A stretch of 64,000 nt of DNA, from positions 6,177,501 through 6,241,500 of the forward strand of contig BSQZ01000036.1 of assembly GCA_033239005.1 (NCBI GenBank). Direction: 5' to 3'. The notes below the pieces were generated by a model, which worked only from the letters and a program-made list of their open reading frames with translations, was not told the origin of the DNA and did no database searches. This document shows positions 46,121 to 59,035 of this stretch, one piece after another. Numbering within the stretch: position 1 is the first letter of the stretch; every line of letters begins with the position of its first letter. The stretch is from Lamellibrachia satsuma. Its lineage: Eukaryota; Annelida; Polychaeta; Sabellida; Siboglinidae. Position numbers and translations under genes: made by a program.

Positions 46121-47869
46121 CATTTGCTCATTAAGATTACCCTAAGGCAATAAAGTAGTCCGTAGTAGCCAAGAATACAGGTCGCTTTGGATAAAATAAT
46201 ATTAACAAACTGTATAAAATTACATATATATTCCTAATGACATTATTGATTATTTCTATATTATAAAACATGAATCGCTGGCATTGGCTCTGTTGTCACA
46301 ATTGTGTCCCTTGTTGTTAATGACACAAACTCATCTTAGTTGGCGGTTTTTATTTTTTTTCGGTTTACGGATCCGCCGACCACATTTTGGTGAAAAAAAA
46401 GAAAAGCGGTTTATTTTTTTAATGTCCTGCCGACATTCTCGTGACATCTATAAAAAACAAATCTAATGTCTGAAAAACAAAATGTTCACAAAAATCGAAT
46501 GGCAGAGAACTATTGCAACACTGAAAATATATTCACAACGCTGGGAACGCCTTTCATGGTAGCATTGTACCGCATTACTATGCAGACAACTCATTGTTCT
46601 CCGACTGTTAATACAAAATACAAATGATCAGTCTCATGCAAAATTGGTGTGAATAATGTTCTGTAAGAGAAGTGATTTTTTTTTTATTTTCATGAAAGTT
46701 TCAAAACGAAATATAGACAGACTATTTCCAGGCGTAGCCGTAGGCCCCAGGCTGTGGTCAAGCTGTAACGTGTTGCCAACATGTTGCTACGATGTTCGAA
46801 CCAGCTATATTCGTACACATCAGTATTATATCTATCTATCTAACTAAATCATGTCCTTAAACCACCAAATATCAGCACTAATGTAGTTTATTTTGCCTTT
46901 GACGCTAATGGAAATGGCAATGTACATGTGACCTGGTCACCCCGCCGGATTGTGACGGCTAATTAAGGGGACGTGTCAATATTATAAATGGTCATGTTTT
47001 GTTAACAAAACTGTAAATTTCGACACAAAAACAAGCATTTGTTGAGATTGCGTTTTCATTAATAACCAGGAAATAATGCTTAATTTCTTACTAAAAAAAA
47101 AAAAAACTACAAAACTTACGACGTTGCAATTTGGCAAATGAACGTGTCTTACATGTAGGCAACATAATACAATATTGAATTATGATTTGTGAAGGGTTTG
47201 TATCAAAAATACACTGCCACTTTAAGCTGTCATTCAACGTTTGCTTAATTCATGTTAACCAAACCAAAATATATCTTGAAGTCATCAGTGACACTGTCAT
47301 ACGTGTGTCATTTATTTCTTTGGGGATTTTCTCAAAATGAAATAATTTCATATTTTGTGGTTATTTTTTTACATTTACAAAAATGTAAAAAAATCTTGTA
47401 ACATACATAAATGAATGAAAAACTGCAAATGTTATTTAATCTGGAATATTATGTAGTATTTAATCTACAATCTGTGGTTAATTTATCTTAAAAGCTTCTA
47501 CTGAAACTAATCAATTCAAGACAAGCATATAATATCCACCCCAGCTACCTTAAAAACTATTGTAATAATCCATACAAAAACTAAAAAAAAAAAAAAAAAA
47601 CTGGCCTTGATTAACCCTTTCCCCCTTCATCTCTCGTTTCTTTTTCACCAGTCCTGTGTTTGACATGACAGTAAAACATTTTTATTTTTTATTTTCCCCC
47701 TCCTCCGATGTTAGACATGACTGTAAAAATCTGCAAACCTAAAAAAAAAACTGTGGCCTTACAATGAATGGGAATGGTTGAACATTAACTTTTACTCAAA
47801 AGGCCCGAATGATACAGTATTGCCACCATCCTTTTTCTTAATGTTTAAGCCGTCACTTGTAGGGGAGAC
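46121..47869. other. No gene seen
   Basis: AT-rich with poly-A/poly-T tracts (47092-47105, 47584-47600). No coding exon or recognisable element. Confidence 0.4.
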
Positions 47870-48258
47870 CGGGGCTAGTCGTAACATGAATAAGTAGTAG
47901 TAACAAATGTACTGCAGACAAAACCACTAATGCAAATTATTTTGCAAGGCAGCAGTATGTTCATCAATAGTCTTAAGTTTGTCACGTATGACATTACCTG
48001 AATCTGTTGACAGGGTAAAAAACATCGCCATTTCAAAGAAAAACTGTAATTTGTTGAGGTGGCTGGGGTGGCTATTTTATACTTGTTTTGAATTGAGTAC
48101 ATTCACAAATTAAAGCTGAAATATGAAATAATATTCCAGATTAATAAAACTGAGTGTTTAATTTATTTGGGGATGTTTCATGATTAAAAAGCTGTTACAA
48201 CTAGCCCTGCATCAGACCTCATAAAACAGCTGTTACAACTAGCCCTGCATCAGACCTC
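47870..48258. mobile_element. Possible TIR element with duplicated right end
   Basis: Left 'ggggagaccggggctagtcg' / 'taaca' and right 'tgttacaactagccc' are inverted (GGGCTAGTxGTAACA). The right end and 30 following bases occur twice in tandem (48191 and 48231). No coding capacity. Confidence 0.5.
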
Positions 48259-49670
48259 ATAAAACGTATCACTGTGGCAAAAATGTATTGCACGAAGCAT
48301 TTTTATGCACTGGCCACATGTGGGAGATATCTGCGGTTTTGTTGGCATTAAAGTTTCAATAGGGTAACAATTCGAAGAACAATCTTGAACTATGCTGTTG
48401 TTGCTACAGGTATCCCTCGTGTCACCTAAAGGTTTTCTTGTACAATTCGGGTGTGGCATATTTTCAGTATATAACTTGCATCATCTATAATAACATGGGA
48501 CCCATACAAAATTAGTATTTCATGAACAACTAATTACTTAAATAAACTTTTCTGGTGGCCTTCAGTAATATTAATGCGAATGAATCATTTGGCACATCTC
48601 ATCACTTCTAGACACTGTCCATCTGTTAATACTAATGCCAACATGCACCAAGCCTGCCCAGCCATCTGGATGGCTGCATGATTGCATTCCAATGAATTCC
48701 TCTATCAATGATCACCACTGCTGCGAGTTAAACAGATCAGATCATCTGGGAATGTAGACAAGGTGTGGTTTCAGGCAGACATACTAGACTTGACATCTAT
48801 CAGATGTCTTCTCCAGCAGATAGAATATTACGATCCTGAGGCAGAAATAGTAATAGAAAGTACTAGATAATAAATCGATGTTAATAAAACAGTATGTGGA
48901 TGTATTTATTTCTTCCACCATATATATCTGTCAGTTTCGCATGCATTGGGCTGACATTTTGTAGGCGTGCCCGGTGGTTCATGGGGAGGGTTCGTACATT
49001 AAAATAAATTTCTAAATTTCCTGCGGGGTGGGGAAATTATGGAGGGAGAACAAAACATATCTGTAAAAATGTTGCATCATCTGCAAAGAGAACAGGAATT
49101 GAACTAGTTTAGATATGTACATTATTACGTCAAGAATTTTAGTGTACATCACAAGACTTGTGCAGCTAATAGCTATACGCCATCTATGACATGTGAACAC
49201 AAGTACCCTTGCAACTGATGAACTTCACCAGCCAGGCTGGTTCCCTTGAGTTTGCTGATCAACAGATGAAACTAAGTGGGCATGGAGTGTTGCTCATTCT
49301 TTACATCTTCTACAAGGTTTGTTTTGTAAAAGCCAAGCACTCCTTTAAATTTTTAAACATTCTATTTTCCAGCTGAAAGATATAAATACACCAGAAAATG
49401 ATTGCAGCCTACAATGGACCTATGTACATGTCTGCTGGTCCTGTCTGGTGATGCTGTTCACATCAACTGATTAGTGAGCCCTGGATGAGCTTCACGGGCA
49501 CAGAATGTTGCTGCATAATATTAACTTGCGCCATGAATGTCATTACAGGGCTGTGTGGTATGTCATGTGGACATACATAAGTCAGGCTGCAATGCAACAT
49601 AATTTCTATAATACAACTGTACACTGAATATATCACGATATATATATATATAAATATATATGTATATGTA
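48259..49670. other. No gene seen
   Basis: AT-rich unique sequence. No supported exon. Confidence 0.4.
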
Positions 49671-49674
49671 TATG

Positions 49675-49740
<66 letters not shown>
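49638..49740. repeat. TA/TATG microsatellite
   Basis: TA runs interrupted by TATG, then a long pure TA tract. Confidence 0.95.
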
Positions 49741-49742
<2 letters not shown>

Positions 49743-50104
49743 AATGCACTTTTGCTCATGACACAGTAATGTGACACCGCTTACATGCCTGGGCCAGTAA
49801 TCTCGAAAGACTTACAAATTTGTAGTTAAAGTTTTCTGCAAAAATGGCGGCAAAGCTGACTTCGGGGTGGTCACTTATGGAATATATAATACCAAAATTA
49901 CATGGCGACCTTAAGATTATAAATCAAGCCTACAAGTGTTGACTGACATTCAACATGAATTATGTAATACTTCAGTAGGCATATTCAGTATTTAGCATGC
50001 GGATAATATTTATCCAGATATTCCAAAATTGAACTCCTCATGATACTTTTGCCGATATAATTACAAAAAACTTGAGTTAGGAATTTGTAAATCTTTCGAG
50101 AATA

Positions 50105-50480
50105 CGGGCCCTGCTGAATAGTCATGTTCTGTGGATTGGTCATGTCATAGCAATGTGACCATGTTTGCATGCGTGCTGGATAGTCATTTCTGTGGATTGG
50201 TCATGTCGTAGCAATGTGACCATGTTTGCATGCCTGCTGGATAGTCATGTTCTGTGGATTGGTCATGTCGTAGCAATGTGACATGTCGTAGCAATGTGAC
50301 CATGTTTGCATGCCTGCTGGATAGTCATGTTCTGTGGATTGGTCATGTCGTATCAATGTGACATGTCTTAGCAATGTGACCATGTTTGCATGCCTGCTGG
50401 ATAGTCATGTTCTCGAGGTTAGTCATCCCATAGCAATTTGACCATGCATACATGCCTACTGAATAATCATGTTCTCTGGA
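50105..50480. repeat. About 60-bp minisatellite with partial units
   Basis: Four to five units sharing 'gctggatagtcatgttctgt', 'ggattggtcatgtcgtagca' and 'tgaccatgtttgcatgcctg'. Two units carry an extra partial 'acatgtcgtagcaatgtg'. Confidence 0.9.
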
Positions 50481-50739
50481 TTGGTCTGAATAGTCAGTTA
50501 GTTGGGTGTTTTGACGGTCTAAGCTTAATTCTCATGGCACATATTATAAAACTGTAGCAATCACTTTTAGCATTTCTACGAAGCAATCATGTTTCATGTG
50601 GGGGGGGAGTATGGTCTACTAAGTACACTTCAGTGGTTCCTGCATTCTTAGAATGCAACTGCAGAACAACTACTTCTAAACGTGGTCCTTCAGTTCAGAT
50701 ATAAACATGATGTGTGAGTTTGTGCCAGACCAGCAACAT

Positions 50740-51590
50740 ATGGACTAGGTGTGGAGCCTGGTAGTACTGACAGGGCAACATGTGGACTAGGTGCGGAGCC
50801 TGGTTGTACAGACAGGGCAACATGTGGACTAGGTGTGGAGCCTGGTAGTACTGACAAGGTAACATGTGGACTAGGTGTGGAGCCTGGTAGTACAGACAGG
50901 GCAACATGTGGACTAGGTGTGGAGCCTGGTAGTACTGACAGGGCAACATGTGGACTAGGTGTGGAGCCTGGTAGTACAGACAGGGCAACATGTGGACTAG
51001 GTGTGGAGCCTGGTACTACAGACAGAGCGACATGTGGACTAGGTCTGGAGCCTTGTAGTACTGACAGGGCAACATGTGGACTAGGTGCAGAGCCTGGTAG
51101 TACTGACAGGGCAACATGTGGACTAGATGCGGAGCCTGGTAGTACTGACAGAGCAACATGTGGACTAGGTGTGGAGCCTGGTAGTACTGACAAGGTAACA
51201 TGTGGACTAGGTGTGGAGCCTGGTAGTACAGACAGGGCAACATGTGGACTAGGTGTGGAGCCTGGTAGTACTAACAGGGCAACATGTGGACTAGGTGTGG
51301 AGCCTGGTAGTACAGACAGGGCAACATGTGGACTAGGTGTGGAGCCTGGTAGTACTGACAGGGCAACATGTGGACTAGGTGTGGAGCCTGGTACTACAGA
51401 CAGAACGACATGTGGACTAGGTCTGGAGCCTTGTAGTACTGACAGGGCAACATGTGGACTAGGTGCGGAGCCTGGTAGTACTGACAGGGCAACATGTGGA
51501 CTAGATGCGGAGCCTGGTAGTACTGACAGGGCAACATGTGGACTAGGTGTGGAGCCTGGTAGTACTGACAGGGCTAAACCATAACTGATG
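50740..51590. repeat. 42-bp minisatellite with higher-order structure, about 20 units
   Basis: Unit GGTGTGGAGCCTGGTAGTAC plus the following 22 bases. Because 42 is divisible by three and the unit lacks stops, a 277-residue frame on the plus strand (VEPGSTDRATCGLG repeats) and a 302-residue frame on the minus strand (LSVLPGSTPSPHVA repeats) are open. A series of variant units recurs in the same order at a distance of nine units. Confidence 0.95.
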
Positions 51591-52104
51591 CACCTCACTG
51601 GAGCAGATAATTATTATCACAAGCGAAGGAGTCCTGCAACAGATCAATCAGGGACAGATCATTATTTGTCTGTGCATGTTAATGCTTTTAGTCCTGTATG
51701 CAGAATAACGATTTGGATTTTATTACAATGACACACATTGCATGTCATGTTACTGACCTACTGTAGAGTTTTCCTCAAATCCTACAATTTTTTCTTGAGA
51801 AAATCAACATAGCTGATGCACCCCATCAGATGGCACCAAACAAAGATTTTGTCTATATACGGAGATCTTTCCATCACTGACAGGGCCATATATTCTGCTG
51901 AGCAGCAACTAAAAATGTAATCCTGTATGCAGCAAAAGTGTCCAGTCTAAAAATGTGCCCTTTTTTCAAGGTGTATCCATCCTTGAAAGGACATACCATC
52001 TCAAAACCACTGGCACTTGATTAGTGGACCCAGAAGTGAAGTAGTGATTGATCCCCATCTATGACTAGTGAAGGGAAGCCAATCCTCCAACAAAGCCTCC
52101 CCCC
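51591..52104. other. No gene seen
   Basis: Unique sequence between two large minisatellites. Confidence 0.4.
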
Positions 52105-53448
52105 GTGTATGACAGCCCTGTGTCACAACCCTGTGAGCGTGACATCCCTGCAACACAGCCCTGTGAGCGTGACATCCCAGCAACACAGCCCTGTGAGCAT
52201 GACATCCCTGCAACACAGCCCTATGAGCGTGACATCCCTGCAACACAGCCCTGTGAGCGTGACATCCCTGCAACACAGCCCTGTGAGCGTGACATCCCTG
52301 CAACACAGCTCTGTGAGCATGACATCCCTGCAACACAGCCCTATGAGCATGACATCCCTGCAACACAGCCCTGTGAGCGTGACATCACTGCAACACAGCC
52401 CTGTGAGCATGACATCCCTGCAACACAGCCCTGTGAGCGTGACATCCCTGCAACACAGCCCTGTGAGCGTGAAATCCCTGCAACACAGCCCTATGAGCAT
52501 GACATCCCTGCAACACAGCTCTGTGAGCGTGACATCCCAGCAACACAGCCCTGTGAGCGTGACATCCCTGCAACACAGCACTGTGAGCGTGACATCCCTG
52601 CAACACAGCTCTATGAGCGTGACATCCCAGCAACACAGCTCTGTGAGCGTGACATCAGTGCAACACAGCCCTGTGAGCGTGACATCCCTGCAACACAGCC
52701 CTGTGAGCATGTCATCCCTGCAACCCAGCTCTATGAGCGTGACATCCCTGCAATACAGCCCTGTGAGCGTGACATCCCAGCAACACAGCCCTGTGAGCGT
52801 GACATCCCAGCAACACAGCTCTGTGAGCGTGACATCAGTGCAACACAGCCCTGTGAGCGTGACATCCCTGCAACACAGCACTGTGAGTGTGACATCCCTG
52901 CAACACAGCCCTGTGAGCATGACATCCCTACAACACAGCCCTATGAGCGTGACATCCCTGCAATACAGCCCTGTGAGCGTGACATCCCAGCAACACAGCC
53001 CTGTGAGCGTAACATCCCTGCAACACAGCACTGTGAGCGTGACATCCCAGCAACACAGCCCTGTGAGCGTGACATCCCTGCAACACAGCACTGTGAGCGT
53101 GACATCCCAGCAACACAGCCCTGTGAGCGTGACATCCCTGCAACACAGCCCTGTGAGCGTGACATCCCTGCAACACAGCCCTGTGAGCGTGACATCCCTG
53201 CAACACAGCCCTGTGAGCGTGACATCCCTGCAACACAGCCCTGTGAGCGTGACATCCCTGCAACACAGCCCTGTGAGCGTGACATCCCTGCAACACAGCA
53301 CTGTGAGCGTGACATCCCTGCAACACAGCCCTGTGAGCGTGACATCCCTGCAACACAGCCCTGTGAGCGTGACATCCCTGCAATACAGCCCTGTGAGCGT
53401 GACATCCCTGCAACACAGCACTGTGAGCATGACATCCCTACTCATGGC
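52105..53448. repeat. 30-bp minisatellite, about 45 units
   Basis: Unit CCTGTGAGCGTGACATCCCT plus GCAACACAGC. Unit length is divisible by three and most frames lack stops, so frames of 461-485 residues open on both strands at once (SPVSVTSLQH, CERDIPATQP, CCRDVTLTGL repeats). Units at 53100-53280 are almost identical while those at the left edge vary. No start, splice or domain context supports a protein. Confidence 0.96.
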
Positions 53449-53875
53449 TTGGGCACTATATGGTTCTTTCCTTGGAAACAAATAGAAAATCAATGGTTGC
53501 CACATCAATTCTGTAGATTGTCTTTATCAATAGAACGTTGTTTGTTTCCAGCTTTTACATAACCATCAGTTGTAGATAGCTCATTGACGATGTCAAATTC
53601 TAAACCAGTACCATTGTTGATTTTACAGAGGTGCCAACTTCTGATGATGTAAAAGTGTAATACCCTTGCGAGTGGGAATATGGAGGGGGATAGGGGCAAC
53701 ATACACTCCCAAACCTTGAGAAGACTGGCTAAATGCAATTTGTAACTCTGAATAATACACGTTTATTGTCAAAGTACTTCACCACAATTAAGAGGGAACA
53801 ATTTTATGCTCTCCATATCTATGCTGGAATCGGTAGCAATACTGTAGGGTCCTTTCTGAAGAATAGTTTCAATAT
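53449..53875. other. No gene seen
   Basis: Unique AT-rich sequence, possibly the decayed continuation of the pseudogene to the right. Confidence 0.35.
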
Positions 53876-54330
53876 TCACATTCCTTGGCAAGCGTTTCCA
53901 CAATTGCAACTACACTGCAGTTGTCTTTGTTCAGCAATTAAATTGCCAATTTTGGAATCTGGAAACATTCTTTTAAAAAGAGGTCTGGTGTGATCGCTTA
54001 CTGCTACGGGAATGTTATATTCTATAAGAAAAGATGTGAACAGCGTCTTAGCATTGACTGTGGCAAATTTGGTATCTTTTGAAAAGAAAGTATCAATCTT
54101 AGAACGCTGATTCAATGACAATGTGTGTTTGACAGTCGTACAACCCGCTGTATTCAACGTTAATATCGGCTCGACACGTTTGACAATAAACATGATTGCC
54201 AGTTCTCTTAGACATTTGAAGGACTCGCCAGTTATGTGATTCCACTTTGTATTTCTGTTTTGATGGGATTTCTTTTAATTTCTTTCACGGTGGTAAGTTC
54301 TGGCATTCCACCATACTTCTGCTATGACGA
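53876..54330 (-). pseudogene. Decayed BED-finger / hAT-like gene fragment
   Basis: Two frames of the minus strand each hold part of one protein type. Upstream, at about 54260-54100, a zinc-finger-like VYCQTCRADINVEYSG..D with a following TH resembles the C-x2-C...H BED-type finger. Downstream, at about 54110-53920, is SKDTKFATVNAKTLFTSFLI followed by PVAVSDH and RMFPDSKIG, which resembles the A-D-H...MFPDSKIA block of BED-finger, hAT-transposase-like proteins common in animals. A frameshift near 54110 and loss of everything after the FPDSKI block make it a fragment. Confidence 0.6.
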
Positions 54331-56441
54331 TAACGGTAAAACTAACTACATTAAAAACACGATCTGAACCCGATAATCCAGTGACTATGAGAACATTTCG
54401 CGCGTGCCAAGTTGAAAAGATAGACCTATCTCACCAAATTGTCAAGGGGTGCAAGTATAGACACATCAGTTCCGCCCACAAATGTGGTTACATCAGAGCG
54501 TCAGCTCTTCCGCTGCTCGCGGCACATTTAATCCTTACACCACCCACCTACTACACACGCTTGGTTTAGTCCGTAGGTTGAAAGCACGCATGAAACTTGT
54601 GCTATATTTAGTCCGCCACCCTGGCAACGAGCAGTGGCGCATGCGCTAATCAGATGGTGAAAAAGGTCTGCTGGGTTAATAAAAAAATACAGACCGTAAC
54701 CAGCTATGAGCGTAATCAATGGAGTAATCAATGGAAGGTTAGGCATAATGGAGTAATCAATGGAGTAATCAATGGAGGGTTAGGCATAATGCGTGGCTAA
54801 ATATCGTAATTATTACACTCAAATCATAATACTTGGCATCTCTGATTTTATAGTCTTTTTGCTATAATCATGCATTGACATTAAAATTCAACAAAATATG
54901 TAAAGCAAATAGTTTTAGAATACTCCCATGAACTCCAAAAAAAGATGATTTTACTACTGAGTGTTGAAACAATGCTACTTTAAAACATGTCTGGAGAAAA
55001 ACCTGCACAAGGTGGCAGTGATTACTATGGTTGAAAATGGCATCTGAAAATGTGCTGTCATTAACAATCAGGAAATATCCAGCTAATCGTCTCATTTGAT
55101 AGAACTAACAGCATGTGGATATGATTGCACAAAGCAGGGCTGTGATAACTCTAGCATTTCAGGTCAACATTACAGTGAGTGCACAAGTTTGATAACGATA
55201 AGAATGCATTGCAACCATTGCATTGAGCATTGACAGTACTAACTGCAGCCTGTCTTCTGTGGACGTCATTTCAGGGCTACAAACCACACAGTGTGTTTGT
55301 CTCACAGAAGAACCCCCCTGTCACAACTGTATATTGGCAAGTAGCTCAACACAGGAAGTGGGTACATTTGATGTGGTACCAAGCTGACGTTGCGACACAA
55401 TTTTCAATACTGCGGCAACAACAAGATCATAGATCAAATTTGATGGTTGCTGATTGATTTTCTGTCAGTGATCTTTCCCACTAGAGTCAATGGTGCCATT
55501 TGGCTTGTATGTATATAAGTGGTCGCCCATTAGGACGTCTGATCTGCTTTTGACCAACAGCCGCAGTGTTAATTTAATGCAGTAATTGTTTAACTGGTAC
55601 ACAGTGAAACTAACTAATCAAATGAACTAGTTCTGATGACGGAACGGCAAATGCAGTAAAAGGCACACACACACAGAATATGCTTAAATATTAAATGATT
55701 TTTTGCACTCATTCAAACTTGCTGAAGCTAAGCCAAATTGGCATCATATATTAATCATCAATATTGTCCAATAGCATAACAACTGTTCAGTTATTTCAAC
55801 AGCCACTACAAAGTGTCAGTCTATATATTACCCAATGTAATGTTATTAGTTCCCAGTGATCCAACCAACAACCAAATCATCCAGTAAACATTTCATTCAC
55901 GTGCCCACAAACATTACACAAATCCAACCAACAATGTACATATACGTAGTGTTAGGAATCAACTTGATGTTCATAATTGATCATTGGTTTGGCTAAACCG
56001 ATCAATGATCGATTATATAATTAGTTTGTGCCTATAAACTGTGGCTGGCCAACACAAGTGCTGGATTTCACCAGAGGCGACTGTAAATATTTTAGTTGTT
56101 CTTCATGGGTAAAATTCATATTAACCTTACTGTAGATTTGCGTTTTAGTGTTGGTCATTAACGAGGGGACATTTAGAGTGCATGTAGGCCATCAATAAAA
56201 ACCACTCTTGGTCAAACTTTCCACCTGGATAGTCGAATGGTTTGTTAACAGGACCCAAATTTTTACGTCATGGCCGTGATGTTGTGCTACCGTTCGTTGC
56301 ATACAAGATTCCAGGCGAGTCCAGATAACTCGGGAACAGGAAAAAATGTATTCATTACATTATCAAACATGACTGATCACACATAATTTTAATTGATTAC
56401 TTGATTGGAAGCATGAACTAACCAATCATCGAAAAAACCTA
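54331..56441. other. No gene seen; short duplications
   Basis: Contains a 40-bp tandem duplication at 54712-54792 ('ggagtaatcaatggagggtt'), a CpG-richer patch at 54380-54650 and otherwise unique AT-rich DNA. Confidence 0.4.
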
Positions 56442-56445
56442 TTAA

Positions 56446-57401
56446 CATCATGCACCCTGAAATTTCGGTGTTGGGATGTAGTGTTCATATTGATCGCCAT
56501 GTGGCGCCATGTTCGTTCGCTTTGGTTATGCTGTTGGTGCCCGGATGAAAACAACACATGTGCGGACGTTTTGAGCCATTTCTCGAATTGATCCGTCAAT
56601 TATTAGTATTTTTGCGAATTTTTTTAAAGTGACCGATATCTCGTCAACGTTTTACGATCCATGGTTATGATGACTATGAGCGGGCAATGCATCTTTAGGG
56701 TTTTACATCGGATAATTCGGATGTAAATGACATTAGTAGCGGACAAGACAATGACATCGATGTGTCAATGATGTGTTGTTACTGTATTCATTGTCTTATG
56801 ACGTAACATTTGACTCACATTTGCAGAATTACTGCATTTATATTCCTTGAATTTTTCTTTTCTTTTCCATAAGTTATTATACTACAATACGTGGTGTGCT
56901 CCGATATATATGTCAGTAGATTACATGTACCTACGAAACTTTCATTATTATGCATTTTGTGAACAGTTTTGTGTGCTTTAAATGTATATATGCAATCAAC
57001 CAAAATCATAGTACTTGCATGCTAATTGTAATATTTCACAGGTAAATGCAGATATTATTATAATTTCTGTTGCTGGTCATAGAGGACATGTAGGCCTACC
57101 TTGCAGTACCAAACTTGCCTCATTCTGTGCTTTATTGTGTCCATGAGTGACGAAATAAAACTAGATTTCGTATTTAATTTTTCAACTTTGTGATTGTTTA
57201 CATATGCTAATTATATGCTAATTAGCCACAGTTAATCATAACATTGATAGTGTTATTACCATTGGTAAGATAAATATTCTGTGATTCAGAATATGAATAT
57301 ATTGTAAGGGTTTTGATGAAGACTTTACATGTTACAGTGCATTTCATAATCCCATGGGTTGAAACAAAATCAACTCCCCCAGAAATTCAGGGCTTATCAG
57401 G
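56446..57401. mobile_element. Possible second TTAA-flanked element
   Basis: TTAA at 56442-56445 and 57402-57405 bounds text whose ends contain CCCTGAAATTTC (left) and the inverse of CCCTGAATTTC (right). A degraded acidic stretch (SDNSDVNDISSGQDNDIDVS) is readable at about 56710-56775 in one plus frame. The ends are not those of 37436-38411, and inverted symmetry is only partial. Confidence 0.35.
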
Positions 57402-57814
57402 TTAAACACTGCATATGCCACTGCATGTCCAACGTCCTCATCCTGCTTCTTAGTACATCCCACTAGTCCTCTCTAGCATCCATCCATGCCCAAGCATCAA
57501 TCATCTAGTGAGCTGCCTGCACAACATTCCCACAATCTAGACATGCAACAAACCACTCATCCATAAAATAGGTTCCCACTCACTGGACAGCCAGCTCTGT
57601 AGTCACGCCTCAAGTGCAATGCCTGGTTGGCCATCCTCTGACCACACCCAAGATGCTTTCAGTAGTATTTACTGTACATTAATGAAAGTTTCTTTGGTTG
57701 TTGGCTCAATAGCTATATCCACAGTGTAGGCAGGTCTTCTGGCAATAAATGGGTTAATGTTCTGCAGTTAAACATGTCCAACAATTGGAGAATATCACCA
57801 AGGAGAGCTAAAGG
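57402..57814. other. No gene seen
   Basis: Unique sequence. Confidence 0.4.
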
Positions 57815-58140
57815 TACATTCTTATCGTATTATCCAGTCTTCGAGACTACTCAAATTTGAGCCAAAGCACTTCACTCTTTACTCCTGTTCATTCCAACGC
57901 CAACTCGACTTCTCTAGGAAGCATTTAGCCTCACTGCAATTAATGCACAAAGATTATTTATTCACATATCCACCACTGTCTCTAGTCAGGTAATCATTTA
58001 TACAGCCGAGTGAACTGAAGCAGTGTGGAGTGAACAAAATTGCCCAAGTTTCAAAATGACTGCAAGAGAATTTGAAAACGGGTTCTCTTGATTGAGAGTC
58101 CAATGTTCTAACCACAGCGCCACAGCACCCCACACTTTTT
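57815..58140 (-). mobile_element. tRNA-derived SINE (family A), reversed
   Basis: Minus-strand order of family-A segments: 'tggtgctgtggcgctgtggt'-like head near 58130, 'caagtttcaaaatgac' complement, 'accactgtctctagtcaggt', 'gcctcactgcaattaatg', 'ccagtcttcgagactact'. This is the most complete reversed copy. Confidence 0.78.
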
Positions 58141-58659
58141 GTTACACACACTATCAAACAATGAACAAACAATGTTAAAAAAATTTATATCTTTAAATCA
58201 AACAATTTCATCTGGAAGCTTAAATAGCTTTTTAATATTCATCACTTAATGCAGTTTGCCAGCACACGAATAATAACCAACATAAAATATGTGAACATTT
58301 TAACTTCGCAATTTATAAAACGTTATATTATGTTAATATTTTATCTTTACAAAATATGGGGTTGACATACTTCTAAAAACACATGAAGTGTTTTCTCGGT
58401 ATAAATGGAATCAAAGCATTCTGTGGCAGAGTGGCGATGTTGTTTACATGTGCACAATGGAACATTCAGCTGTAACTGTCAGAGCTAGAAACCAAACATA
58501 AGACATACACTGCATGAGTATTGATTCAATGCACTGTAGCGCCACACACAAGCACTTTCATAAATAATGTCAGTTATTACAATGACTGGCACTTGCCCTG
58601 GAGCCCTGTGTAGCAGTTTTATTATCATCCCTCGTGGGTCTGTCTGAACCAATGAAATG
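58141..58659. other. No gene seen
   Basis: AT-rich unique sequence. Confidence 0.4.
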
Positions 58660-59035
58660 TCAGACTTAGTGTCAATTACATTATTTATATCAATTCCAAT
58701 TCCACACCAAGTACAAAAACCAATTCCACCTCAAAAATACCAATTCCATATAAGATAAATGAACAAAGCAACCATAGACACACTCAACGCCCAAAACTAA
58801 CACATATATTTTAGAGCTGAGCTTAATTTCTTTATTTCATATTTGATTGATTATTTATAGCAAATAATTTGAGTTAGAAAGTTATGTGATGGAATTGAAA
58901 AAGTTATTGACATGTAACTGAAAACACCAATTACAAGTTCACGGTACCAATTCCAGTTACAAGTTCACCAATTCCAATTACGTTAAAAAACAAAACACCA
59001 ATTGTGGTGTTGCGGTAAAATTTGTCTGCCGTTAA
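58660..59035. mobile_element. Relative of the 20337-20620 element
   Basis: Left 'gacttagtgtcaattacatt' and interior 'tttgattgattatttatag' and 'aaaacaaaacaccaatt' match the other copy. The right terminus is degraded. 'accaattccaattac'-type motifs are repeated inside. Confidence 0.5.

Noticed and set aside
50690..51598. 302-residue minus-strand and 277-residue plus-strand repeat proteins
   Set aside because: Same cause: a 42-bp unit without stops. Kept as a repeat; transcription would be needed to reconsider.
52061..53562. Overlapping open frames of 461-485 residues on both strands
   Set aside because: They are produced by a 30-bp stop-free tandem unit; simultaneous opening of several frames on both strands is what a repeat gives, and no start, splice or domain context supports a protein.
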